NCBI GenBank assembly: GCA_031271975.1
Contig: JAISUR010000045.1
Span: 1-64,000 of the forward strand
Reading direction: 5' to 3'
Length of the DNA stretch: 64,000 nucleotides
From: Propionibacteriaceae bacterium
Lineage (GTDB): Bacteria > Actinomycetota > Actinomycetes > Propionibacteriales > Propionibacteriaceae
This document shows, one piece after another, positions 6,925 through 14,796 of this stretch. The position numbers were made by a program, and so were the translations under genes. Each line of letters starts with the position of its first letter. Positions within the stretch are counted from its first letter, which is position 1. The notes beneath the pieces were generated by a model. It ran no database searches. It saw only the letters and a list, made by a program, of their open reading frames with translations, and had not been told where the DNA came from.

Positions 6925-9505
6925 AGGAGTCCCGCACCACGCCATCGACCGAATAGGCCACCACGCGTATCGACTGGTCGGAGACCGTCACCACCGCGTA
7001 AACGGTCAACTCCGGCGTGGACGTGGATATGTTCCAAAGCTTGTTGATCCAGGGCCGCACGGTCGCGCTGTACGACGTGGGCGAATACGTCTTCTCCCCC
7101 GAGTTGCGCGGGATGAAGTAGACCAGGCCGTCCGCCGACGAGCTGACGGTGTCGCCCGAATGCCCGTAGGCCACCGACGAGGTGTACCGGATGGGATAGG
7201 AGCGGATCAGGTTGTGGTCGTGCCCGGCCAACACCAAGTCGACGCCCAGCGAAGTGAACACCGGGCCGAATGCTTGCCGCAGATAGGCCGCGCCGCCCAG
7301 GTCTCCCTGGTCGGTGAGCGTCGTGCCGGCGTGCTTCCCGCCGAACGGAGACTTGTGCATCAGGACGATCACCCAACGGTCCGGATGCGTCTGCCGGTCC
7401 GCCGTGACGACGCACTGCACCCAGTTGGCCAACTGCACCTCCTCGGCCAACTTCACGGACGACCCGGTCCCCGACGAATCCGACGGGTTGGTGTTGAGAT
7501 AGACGAGCAGCGCGTTCGAGTACGCGTGCGCGTAGGTGAGCGGGAACCCGGACGGCACCGGGCATTGCGCCGAATGGGCCGACGCCCGTTCAAACACCTT
7601 TGCGTAGAGCCCCGCGCCGCGCTCGGCGCCGTAGTCATGGTTGCCCAGCACCGGGTTGAAGGCCACCGACGACAGCGACGTGCCGATCGCGCCCAACCAG
7701 CCCTCGTAGTGCGAGGTCGAGGTGGAATCGATGATGTCGCCGGTGTGGGTGGCGAACGCCGCCTCCGGGTTGCGGGCCAGCGCCGTGCGCAGCGTGTTGC
7801 CCCAATACTCGTCGTAGGTGGACGAAGAGCCCTGCGAATCGGCGAAGTCGATGAAGCTGAACGCGCCCGCGTCGGCGGCTTCGGTCGTGAAGCTGTAATG
7901 CGGCGATTCGTAGGTTTGCGTCAATCCGCGCGCGTTCGCCTTCTTGCCGGTGATGTAGTAGGTGTAGGTGGCCCCAGGCTGCAAGCCGCGCGCGTTGAAC
8001 GTGTACGCGGTGTACGCAGAAAGATCAGACTTGAGCACCGTCCGCACCACTTCAGACTTCCGTTCGCGGCCGTCCGTGCCCCACGTGATCGACACGTCGG
8101 ACCACTTGTCCGAGGTCTTCATCACCCACGTGATCACGCGCTCGGTCTGCGGATCCGCGCCGAACCCGTTGTTCAGGCCGAACGGCTGCAGCCGCTGCGG
8201 ATCGGCGGTCGGCGTGGCCTGCCGGTCGATGGTGAACTCGTCCAGGACCGTCCCGTCGGCCTGGCGCGCGGTGAGCGTCAGGTAGGCGGCGGTCGCCGTG
8301 ATGGCGGAATAGGACTTCTTGGCGGCGGCCGAACGCTCGGAAGACGTCATTTCGGGCGTCCAGGCCTGCAGCCAGGCGGTCGTCGCGGTCGTTGCCGAAC
8401 TGGACACCGTCGCCTGTTCAATGCCGCTGGCACCCGGCGTCACATAGACCACGCCGTCCTTGGTGGCGACCCGCTCCGGGCTGGGATAGTCGAAATAGGG
8501 CGTGGCCGCGACCGGGAATGAGCGGGTATAGGCCTTGGTGCCGCCCTGCAGCACGAGCGCGACGCCGTTGGCCCGGAAAGCCTCATGGACGCGGGTGCGC
8601 AACGTGGAAGTCGTCGACGTGTTGCCATAGAACTCCGTTGGGATCGCGGCTACCACCCAGGTGGTCGCCTTCGCGGAACCCAACGCGTTGACCTGTTGGT
8701 TGATCCAGGACACGGTCGCGTCGATGTTGGCCGTGGCCGTCAGCCGGGTGTTGACTACCAACAGCAACACCGGCCCGCGGCGCACGGCGTAGTTGGCCAA
8801 GTCGTAGGTGCCCGTTGTGGGCAAGGCGAACCCGTATTGGTAGTAGCGGTTGGACGAGCCCGAGGTGTGTGCCGTCGGCGCCCACGTCAGACGCTGCGAC
8901 GCCGTAGCGATGGCGTTCAGGAAGCCAAACGCGTGGGTGGTGTCGCTGGACGAGGCCAGCGTCCCGGTGAGAACGGCAAAATCGGCCTTCGGGTAGGCGG
9001 CCTGGGCAGCCGCCAGCGTCTCGGGAACGTGGTTGTCAACCGTCGAGCGCCAGTTGACGTCGGCGAAAGCCAGCATCGTCGTGGAAGACTGCGCGGCGGT
9101 CTTGAACGTGGTCACCGGGGTGCGCACGCCGGTCGACAAGATGACGCAGTAGGAATAGTAAGTGCCCGGCTGCAGCCCCGTCAGAGTCACCTGCGAATAC
9201 GTGATGCGGTCGTAGACCGTCGTCGTGGGGGCGGTGGCCGACGCCAGCGTCGACTGGGCACAGTTGAACGAGCCGGTCGGGCCCCACGCCAAGCCGGTGA
9301 CCGGCTGCGGATCGGACGATGACGAAGTGCGGTCGGTGTGCCAGGCGAACCCAGCCGAAGTGGACGCGTCGGCCACGGCCACCCGCGTGACGGTGGAAAT
9401 GCCGGCCGTGTCAGCTTGCGCTGTGGGCGCGGCAGTTGCGAACGTCGCTGCGAGCGCGACGGCGACTATGCCGACGAGTGCCGCTAGACGATTGGGTGCG
9501 GTCAT
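6908..9505 (-). CDS. Secreted purple-acid-phosphatase-like metallophosphoesterase with duplicated, degenerate N-terminal half
   Basis: The 865-residue product starts MTAPNRLAAL with a signal peptide cleaved around AQA-D (residue 32). The C-terminal half (about 440-865) has an FN3-like purple acid phosphatase N-domain followed by a calcineurin-type phosphoesterase with metal-ligand motifs GDIID (near 588), GNHDY (near 621), an MHKSPF histidine, and GHDHN (near 760); the first DxH motif is replaced by FADSQ. The N-terminal half (about 36-430) repeats the same two-domain order (PGTYYSYC versus PGATYTYYI; LVLQGGTKAYTRSFPV versus LVLAGHDHNLIRSYPI) but has lost GD, GNHD and GHDH. It is therefore an internal duplication with one dead copy. 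No wall anchor is seen. Probably an extracellular phosphomonoesterase or phosphodiesterase. Confidence 0.85.
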   Translation of the reverse strand: MTAPNRLAALVGIVAVALAATFATAAPTAQADTAGISTVTRVAVADASTSAGFAWHTDRTSSSSDPQPVTGLAWGPTGSFNCAQSTLASATAPTTTVYDRITYSQVTLTGLQPGTYYSYCVILSTGVRTPVTTFKTAAQSSTTMLAFADVNWRSTVDNHVPETLAAAQAAYPKADFAVLTGTLASSSDTTHAFGFLNAIATASQRLTWAPTAHTSGSSNRYYQYGFALPTTGTYDLANYAVRRGPVLLLVVNTRLTATANIDATVSWINQQVNALGSAKATTWVVAAIPTEFYGNTSTTSTLRTRVHEAFRANGVALVLQGGTKAYTRSFPVAATPYFDYPSPERVATKDGVVYVTPGASGIEQATVSSSATTATTAWLQAWTPEMTSSERSAAAKKSYSAITATAAYLTLTARQADGTVLDEFTIDRQATPTADPQRLQPFGLNNGFGADPQTERVITWVMKTSDKWSDVSITWGTDGRERKSEVVRTVLKSDLSAYTAYTFNARGLQPGATYTYYITGKKANARGLTQTYESPHYSFTTEAADAGAFSFIDFADSQGSSSTYDEYWGNTLRTALARNPEAAFATHTGDIIDSTSTSHYEGWLGAIGTSLSSVAFNPVLGNHDYGAERGAGLYAKVFERASAHSAQCPVPSGFPLTYAHAYSNALLVYLNTNPSDSSGTGSSVKLAEEVQLANWVQCVVTADRQTHPDRWVIVLMHKSPFGGKHAGTTLTDQGDLGGAAYLRQAFGPVFTSLGVDLVLAGHDHNLIRSYPIRYTSSVAYGHSGDTVSSSADGLVYFIPRNSGEKTYSPTSYSATVRPWINKLWNISTSTPELTVYAVVTVSDQSIRVVAYSVDGVVRDSFTVVR

Positions 9506-9553
9506 TGGAGCCCCCCGGGGAACACTAGTGGTAGAAGGAAGTATAAGGGAGGC

Positions 9554-9669
9554 GTGCCCTGGCGGACACACGGACTCCGTCCGAGATCCCGGAACACCAC
9601 CCCGCAAAGTACCGCAGCGAAGCGAGGACACTTTGTGGGGTTTGATCCCGGAACGAGTCCGGGATGACG
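9554..9669. repeat. Dispersed multi-hairpin palindromic repeat, copy 2 (right half with inserted hairpin)
   Basis: Only the right half of the element is present: CACGGACTCCGTCCGAG, then CCCGGAACACCACCCCGCAA. The inserted module CCCCGCAAAGT...ACTTTGTGGGG is followed by the terminal arm CCCGGAACGAGTCCGGGAT and GACG. It lies between the phosphatase start and the toxin stop codon, on the upstream side of the phosphatase gene. Confidence 0.8.
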
Positions 9670-9702
9670 AGGTGGGTGGCCCGGGATCCGTGAATCGCGA
9701 GG

Positions 9703-10101
9703 TCAGCCGGCCTCCGGAGGGATCGCGCAGTCCGGCAACTGCGCGGCCATCTTGCGGTCGAACGTGTAAAGCGGGGTGCGCCCCTGCCGACGGGCCAGCA
9801 AGGCGAAGTAGATGTCCGCCACCGCCAGCTTGGGATGGGCGCGGTACAACTCCAAGATGCCGTGCCACAGTTCGCGGTCAACATCGAACGACGCCTCGGC
9901 CAGCACGGCGTCGATGGACAGGGCGACCGTGTCTCGGCCGACGCGGGCCTGGCGCTCCAAGACGAAGACTGTCTCAATCAGAACGCCGTCGGCCACGTAA
10001 AGACCAGGCCCGGAATCCAGGAGCGCCTGGACGCGACGCGTCTGGGCCGGCACATCGTCCAACAGCCAGCGCAGCAGGCAGGTGGTATCCGCGCTAGGCA
10101 T
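9703..10101 (-). CDS. vapC: PIN-domain toxin (VapC family)
   Basis: A 132-residue PIN domain ribonuclease. The expected acidic metal ligands are visible: Asp5 (SADTTCLL), Glu43 (IETVFVLERQ), Asp96 (AVADIYFA) and Asp115 (YTFDRKM). The start at 10101 is chosen because it begins at the first PIN beta strand and overlaps the end of the upstream antitoxin gene by 8 nt, the usual arrangement of toxin-antitoxin pairs. An earlier in-frame ATG at 10143 would add 14 unrelated residues. Substrates of such toxins are typically tRNAs or rRNA, which cannot be read from sequence. Confidence 0.88.
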   Translation of the reverse strand: MPSADTTCLLRWLLDDVPAQTRRVQALLDSGPGLYVADGVLIETVFVLERQARVGRDTVALSIDAVLAEASFDVDRELWHGILELYRAHPKLAVADIYFALLARRQGRTPLYTFDRKMAAQLPDCAIPPEAG

Positions 10102-10351
10102 GCCGTTCCGCCGTGTCGTCACTCCACGCGGCAGCGGGGTCAAGCGGCGCCCCCCACGTCCCCTGGGCCGTCATCTCGGCGCGCAACCTGGCCCGGACAT
10201 CCGCAACGCTGCCGGGGGCCTCGACCCGGACGCCGGAATCATCGGCGACAATGGCGACCTTCTGGCCGGGCCGGAAGCCGAACCGTCGGCGCACCTCAGC
10301 CGGCAGCGTGATCTGGCCCTTGGCTGTCACAGTGGAATACACGAGCGTCAT
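10094..10351 (-). CDS. vapB: AbrB/SpoVT-type antitoxin (VapB)
   Basis: An 85-residue protein whose N-terminal 45 residues form a SpoVT-AbrB swapped-hairpin DNA-binding domain (VTAKGQITLPAEVRRRFGFR, then GQKVAIVADD). The C-terminal 40 residues are charged, as expected for the tail that wraps and inhibits the PIN toxin. It lies upstream of and overlaps vapC. Antitoxins of this type usually repress their own operon. The start at 10351 sets the canonical N-terminus; the frame is open further upstream through repeat DNA, but that extension is not gene-like. Confidence 0.87.
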   Translation of the reverse strand: MTLVYSTVTAKGQITLPAEVRRRFGFRPGQKVAIVADDSGVRVEAPGSVADVRARLRAEMTAQGTWGAPLDPAAAWSDDTAERHA

Positions 10352-10426
10352 GGCTCCATGATAGACCAATGTCGAACATGATCCGGAAGTAGTACACCAA
10401 GCAATGCGTTCAACGGATGGCGCCGC

Positions 10427-10755
10427 GGGGGTGTGCAGCGGACTTCGTCCGTGTGCCTGCCAGGGCACGCCTGCGGCGCGCATCGGACTGCATACCGTCA
10501 TGCCGGGCTCGTTCCGGCATCTCGGACGCAGTCCGTGTGCCCCGCCAAGGGGCACCCCTGCGGGGTGCATGGGACTACGTCCCAAGATCCCGGAACAAGT
10601 CCGGGATGACGAGAAAGAGAGTCTGGTGGCAGCCAGGGGTCCCCGCAAAGTACCGCAGCACAGCGAGGACACTTTGTGGGGTTTGATCCCGGAACAAGTC
10701 CGGGATGACGAGGTGGGGTGCTCGGGATGACTAGGTGGGGTGCTCGGGATGACTA
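10427..10755. repeat. Dispersed palindromic repeats, compound copy 3, with tandem tail
   Basis: The 412-nt gap 10352-10763 between vapB and rnpB holds no gene. About 10495-10600 is a full element: left arm GCCGGGCTCGTTCCGGCAT, middle hairpins around CCCCTGCGGGGTGCATGGG, right arm CCCGGAACAAGTCCGGGAT. A second, partial copy (10636-10712) carries the CCCCGCAAAGT...ACTTTGTGGGG module. It ends in two to three copies of a 22-nt unit, GGTGCTCGGGATGACTAGGT plus GG, which abut the 3' end of rnpB. The vapBC promoter must lie between about 10352 and 10426. Confidence 0.75.
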
Positions 10756-10763
10756 GGTGGGTG

Positions 10764-11132
10764 TGGCGAGCCGGCCTGTAAGCCGGATTCTGTAGTCGGT
10801 GATCATCCATCTGCGACGGGTGTTGCCATCCGCCTTCCCTGGTGCCTTGCGACACCAGCGTGCAGCCTACCCGGGCGCCTCGCGCGAGCAGCGCTCGGAC
10901 GGCGTCCTGCTTGGCCTTGCTCCGGGTGGGGTTTACCTTGCCACCTCAGTCACCTGAGGCGCGGTGGTCTCTTACACCGCCGTTTCACCCTTGCCTCCTG
11001 GGAGGCGGTCTGTTCTCTGTGGCACTTTCCCGCGGGTCGCCCCGGGTGGGTGTTACCCACCACCCTGCTCTGCGGAGTCCGGACTTTCCTCAGCTTGCGC
11101 CGCGATCACCCGGCCGGCTCGTCCGGGCCATC
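10764..11132 (-). ncRNA. rnpB: RNase P RNA (bacterial class A)
   Basis: On the minus strand the conserved core GAGGAAAGTCCGGACTCCGC (P4 5' side) is followed by the J-region with GGGTGAAACGGCGGTGTAAG, CAAGGTAAACCCC, and near the 3' end CAGAATCCGGCTTACAGGCC (P4 3' side and P1). The 5' CCGGACGAGCCGGCC and 3' GGCCGGCTCG segments pair to close the molecule. This is the catalytic RNA that removes 5' leaders from tRNA precursors. Its 5' end lies 1-2 nt after the stop codon of the ABC ATPase gene, so its promoter must lie inside that coding sequence or the RNA is cut from a longer transcript. Ends are accurate to a few nucleotides. Confidence 0.95.
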
Positions 11133-12002
11133 CTAGCCGGTCCGGTCGGCCTCCTCCAACGGGTAGGCGACGCCAGGGTCGGCGACGGCCGGGAGCTTGC
11201 CCGCGCCGTCGGGGACGGGTATCGCACCCAGCAGCGCCTTCGTGTAGGGGTGCCGCGGCTCGGACCAGATTTCGGCCGTCGGGCCGCGCTCCACGATGCG
11301 GCCGCGGTACATGACCATGATGCGGTCGGCGATCAGGCGCACCACCGACAGGTCGTGCGAGATGAACAGCAGGCACGCGCCCTGCGAGACGGCGAGCTTG
11401 CCCATCAGGTGGGCCACTTTCGCCTGGGTGGAGGCGTCCAAGGCGGAGATCGGCTCATCCCCGATCAGCACCGACGGCCGGGCGGCCAAAGCGCGGGCGG
11501 TGGCCACACGCTGGCGCTGCCCGCCCGAAAGCGAATGCGGGAACCGCCGCACGTCGGAAGCCTGCATGCCCACCCGGACCAGCCATTCGGCCGGGTCGAT
11601 CGGCGCCGGGTCGTCGCGCGAGAGGCGCTGCCCCAGGCAGGCCATGCGCTTGGCGGCCGTGTCGATGCCGTCTTGGATCTGCTTGCCGACGCGGCGGCGC
11701 GGATTCAGCGACGATCCGGGATCCTGGAAGACCATCTGGATGCCGGTCAGTTCCGGGGCCCGCCCGCCGATGCCCAGCGGCCGCAACGGCTGGCCCAAAT
11801 AGGACACCTCGCCGGCGGTCGGCTTCAACAGGCCCGTCAGCACGCGCGCCATCGTCGACTTGCCACAGCCGGATTCGCCGACCAAGCCCACCACTTCGCC
11901 CGGGTACAGATCGAACGAGACCCCGTCAACAGCGCGCAGCGGCGGATGGCCCGGATACTCGACGACGATGTCGCGGGCCTGGATGACCGGTTCGGCGCTC
12001 AC
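11133..12002 (-). CDS. Peptide/nickel-type ABC transporter ATPase (OppF/DppF-like)
   Basis: A 289-residue nucleotide-binding subunit with Walker A GESGCGKS (about 43-50), Q-loop MVFQDP, signature LSGGQRQRVA, Walker B VLIGDEP and switch histidine FISHDLS. It begins with GTG, whose first bases overlap the stop of the preceding ATPase gene (GTGA). The C-terminus is short: the Cys-rich oligopeptide-transporter tail common in OppF/DppF is missing and the frame ends immediately before rnpB. It pairs with the OppD-like ATPase to power the importer encoded from 16351 down to here. Confidence 0.92.
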   Translation of the reverse strand: MSAEPVIQARDIVVEYPGHPPLRAVDGVSFDLYPGEVVGLVGESGCGKSTMARVLTGLLKPTAGEVSYLGQPLRPLGIGGRAPELTGIQMVFQDPGSSLNPRRRVGKQIQDGIDTAAKRMACLGQRLSRDDPAPIDPAEWLVRVGMQASDVRRFPHSLSGGQRQRVATARALAARPSVLIGDEPISALDASTQAKVAHLMGKLAVSQGACLLFISHDLSVVRLIADRIMVMYRGRIVERGPTAEIWSEPRHPYTKALLGAIPVPDGAGKLPAVADPGVAYPLEEADRTG

Positions 12003-12832
12003 CAGCCACCTCCGAGCGTTTCCAGGTCAGCGCGCGAGAGCAACCCGCCCTTGGCCCCGGGCAGCGAGGCGAGCAGCGAACGGGTGTACGCGTGGGCGGG
12101 GTTTGTGAAGACCTGCTCCCTGGGGCCGGCTTCCACGATCTCCCCGTCATGCATGACGGCCACATTGTCGGCGATGGCGCTCATCACGCCCAGGTCGTGG
12201 GTGACGAACAGCACCGCCAAATGCAGTGTGTCGACCAACTCGCGCAGCAGCGCCAGCACCCCGGCCTGCACGGTCACGTCCAGCGCCGTGGTCGGCTCGT
12301 CCGCGATGAGCACGCCCGGCGAACAGGCCAGCGCCATGGCGATGGCAATGCGCTGCCGCTGCCCGCCGGAAAACTCGTGCGGATAGCGCCGCAGCACCGC
12401 GCGCCCGCCTGGGATGCCGACGCGTTCGAGCCAGTCGCAAGCCAAATCAGTGGCGGCGGCCCGCTTGAGCTTGAGGTGGTAGCGCACGTGGTCGGTCAAT
12501 TGTGAGCCGACCGTCAACTGCGGATGCAGCGAGGCCGACGGATCCTGGAACACCATCCCAACCCGCTGGCCGCGCACCTGGTTCAGCTCTTTGCCGCGAA
12601 GGGCCAGCAGGTCCGTGTCTTCCAGCCAGATGTGCCCCGACGTGACGGACCCGGCCGGCTCCATGCCCATCACCGTCATGCCCGTGATGGTCTTGCCCGA
12701 GCCGGACTCCCCCGCCAAACCCTGCACCTGCCCGGCGGCGACGTCCAAGCTGATGCCGCGCAGGATGGGCGTCACGCCGTCCTCGTCCTTGATGCCCAAA
12801 GTGAGGTCTTCGATGCGCAGCAGGGCGGTCAT
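11999..12832 (-). CDS. Peptide/nickel-type ABC transporter ATPase (OppD/DppD-like)
   Basis: A 277-residue ATP-binding subunit starting MTALLRIEDL. It has Walker A GESGSGKT, Q-loop MVFQDPSASLHPQLTVG, signature FSGGQRQRIA, Walker B VLIADEPTTALD and the H-loop FVTHDLGVM. The ATG at 12832 overlaps the permease stop by four bases (ATGA), and it overlaps the next ATPase by four, so the cluster is a tightly coupled operon. A longer in-frame reading exists upstream but lies inside the permease gene and is spurious. The usual Cys-rich C-terminal extension is short or absent. Confidence 0.92.
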   Translation of the reverse strand: MTALLRIEDLTLGIKDEDGVTPILRGISLDVAAGQVQGLAGESGSGKTITGMTVMGMEPAGSVTSGHIWLEDTDLLALRGKELNQVRGQRVGMVFQDPSASLHPQLTVGSQLTDHVRYHLKLKRAAATDLACDWLERVGIPGGRAVLRRYPHEFSGGQRQRIAIAMALACSPGVLIADEPTTALDVTVQAGVLALLRELVDTLHLAVLFVTHDLGVMSAIADNVAVMHDGEIVEAGPREQVFTNPAHAYTRSLLASLPGAKGGLLSRADLETLGGGW

Positions 12833-13689
12833 CGGGTGGCCCCCTTCGGATCGAAATAGTCGCGCAGCGCGTCGCCGAGGAAGTTGAAGCAGATCACGAC
12901 CGTGAGGATCGCCAAGCCAGGGAACACGCCCATCCACCACTTGTCGAAGTGCCGCACCGCCGAAGAAACCATCGCGCCCCACTCCGGAGAAGGCGGTTTG
13001 GCGCCCAACCCCAAGAACGACAGGCCGGACAGCAGCAAAGCGGCCGTGCCGATGTCGGCCGAAGCCATCACCAGCGTCGGCCCGGCCACGTTGGGCAGGA
13101 TGTCGACGCCGATGGACTTCAGCGGGGAGAAGCCCAGCAACCGCCCGCTGGCCACATATTCTTGGTGGCGCAGCGACAGCACCATCGAACGCACCACGCG
13201 GGCGTACGGCGGCCAAGACACGATCAGCGCGGCGAGCACGGCGTTGAACAGCGAGGCGCCCAGCGCGGCGGCGGTCACCATCGCCAGGATCACCGTCGGG
13301 AAGGCCATCACCAAGTCGGTGAAACGCATGATCGCCTCGTCCACCCAACGGCCGAAGAAGCCCGCGACCACGCCCAGCACCGAGCCGACCACCATCGACA
13401 TGACCACCAGCAGCAGCGCCAACCCGACCGTCACCTGCGCCCCGGCGAGGATGCGGGAAAACACGTCGCGGCCCAACTCGTCGGTGCCCAGCAGCGTGTC
13501 CACGCCGGGCGGCTGGTACAGCGGCAGGTTTTGGGCGAGCGGATCGTGCGGGGTGATCTGCGGCCCGATCAGGCACAGCACCACCCAAACCAGCGCGATC
13601 ACCGCCGAGACGACACCCAGCGGCGCGCGGATGCCCGGCGGGATGGCCCGCCAAATCCGGCTCGGCAGCGAGCGGCGCGTTTCAGCCAT
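12829..13689 (-). CDS. Peptide ABC transporter permease (OppC/DppC-like)
   Basis: A 286-residue inner-membrane subunit. A cytoplasmic N-terminus and first membrane helix (VVSAVIALVWVVLCLIGP) are followed by the OppC motif HPDPLAQ-like HDPLAQNL and LGTDELGRDVFSRI. The core has five hydrophobic helices and the EAA loop (YVASGRLLGFSPLKSIGVDI LP region) that docks on the ATPases. It begins directly after the stop of the OppB-like gene (TAGATG). Confidence 0.92.
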   Translation of the reverse strand: MAETRRSLPSRIWRAIPPGIRAPLGVVSAVIALVWVVLCLIGPQITPHDPLAQNLPLYQPPGVDTLLGTDELGRDVFSRILAGAQVTVGLALLLVVMSMVVGSVLGVVAGFFGRWVDEAIMRFTDLVMAFPTVILAMVTAAALGASLFNAVLAALIVSWPPYARVVRSMVLSLRHQEYVASGRLLGFSPLKSIGVDILPNVAGPTLVMASADIGTAALLLSGLSFLGLGAKPPSPEWGAMVSSAVRHFDKWWMGVFPGLAILTVVICFNFLGDALRDYFDPKGATR

Positions 13690-14796
13690 CTACCCCACCC
13701 GCACTCTCGGATCAATGAAGCCGTAGGCGATGTCGATGGCCAAGTTGATGCTGAGATAGACCACCCCGACGAACAGTCCCACGCCCATGACGGCGAGCAG
13801 GTCCAGGTTGGACGCGGACTGGTAGGCGTAGGAGCCCAGGCCCGGCCAAGAGAAGATCGACTCCACCAGCACCGTCCCGGACAGCAGCGAGCCGAACGCC
13901 AAGCCCACCACGGTCAAGATTGGAATCGCGGCCGCGCGCAACACGTATTTGAAGAAGACGGTCCGCCCCGGCAGCCCCTTGGCTTTGGCGGCCCGCACAT
14001 ACACCGAATCGAGCACTTCCAGGAACGACGTGCGTGAGAAGCGGGTCAGCAGGCCGATCGTGTAGAGCGTGAGCACCAGCGTCGGCAAGGACAGATGCGC
14101 GGCCGCGTCCACGAACGCCCGCAGGTCGCCGGCCAGCAGCGCGTCGACGGTGTACATGCCGGTGACGTGCGGCGGCGCGCTCACCCCGGGTGTCAGCCGG
14201 CCCGAGCCGGGCGCGATCCCGAGGCGGTAGTAGAAGACGTAGAAGCAGACGATCGCCATCCAGAACGTCGGCACCGAGATCCCCACCAGGGAAACCATCC
14301 GCAGCACCTGGTCGGTGATCTTCCCGCGCTTGTACGCCGACCAGGCGCCGAAAACGACGCCGATGATGGCCGCGCAAACGATGGCCGCGAAGGCGATCTC
14401 CATGGTGGCCGGGATGGCCGTGGACAGGTCTTTGGCCACCGGGTTGTGGGTCTGCCAACTCGTGCCCAAATCGAATTGGACGAGGCGGGCCAAATAGTTG
14501 GCGTACTGCTGCGGCAGCGGCAAGTCCAGGCCGTACTTGGCCCGGAAGGCGGCAACCACCGCTGGATCTTCGGCGGCCCGCTGGCCCACGGCCGCCGCCA
14601 CCGGGTCGCCAGGCACCAGGTTGGTCAAGATGAACGTGACCAGCGTGATGCCGAACAGCAAGAAGACGGAGATGACCAGGCGTTTGCCCAGATAGCGCAG
14701 CAGCGCGGCATGCGAGCGGCGGCCCTGCCTCCCGGCGGAAGGCAGGGCTGGGTCGCTGTTGTCACCGCTAGCTGGCGACACCGAGGGCTGCGGCAT
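13690..14796 (-). CDS. Peptide ABC transporter permease (OppB/DppB-like)
   Basis: A 368-residue permease. After a 35-residue cytoplasmic lead comes LGKRLVISVFLLFGITLVTF, the typical first helix, then LVPGDPVAAAVG, and the transport core with the EAA-type loop (YVRAAKAKGLPGRTVFFKYV). The C-terminus ends in the OppB-characteristic YLSINLAIDIAYGFIDPRVR. The ATG start lies inside the last 29 nt of the binding-protein gene; there is no better downstream start before the first helix, so translational coupling is likely. The N-terminal lead is longer than usual and the true start could be slightly later. Confidence 0.9.
   Translation of the reverse strand: MPQPSVSPASGDNSDPALPSAGRQGRRSHAALLRYLGKRLVISVFLLFGITLVTFILTNLVPGDPVAAAVGQRAAEDPAVVAAFRAKYGLDLPLPQQYANYLARLVQFDLGTSWQTHNPVAKDLSTAIPATMEIAFAAIVCAAIIGVVFGAWSAYKRGKITDQVLRMVSLVGISVPTFWMAIVCFYVFYYRLGIAPGSGRLTPGVSAPPHVTGMYTVDALLAGDLRAFVDAAAHLSLPTLVLTLYTIGLLTRFSRTSFLEVLDSVYVRAAKAKGLPGRTVFFKYVLRAAAIPILTVVGLAFGSLLSGTVLVESIFSWPGLGSYAYQSASNLDLLAVMGVGLFVGVVYLSINLAIDIAYGFIDPRVRVG

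Noticed and set aside
12833..13654. Fusion of ATPase with an N-terminal domain in the frame 11999-13654
   Set aside because: The extension is the shadow frame of the permease gene 12829-13689; the true ATPase begins at 12832 with an ATGA overlap.
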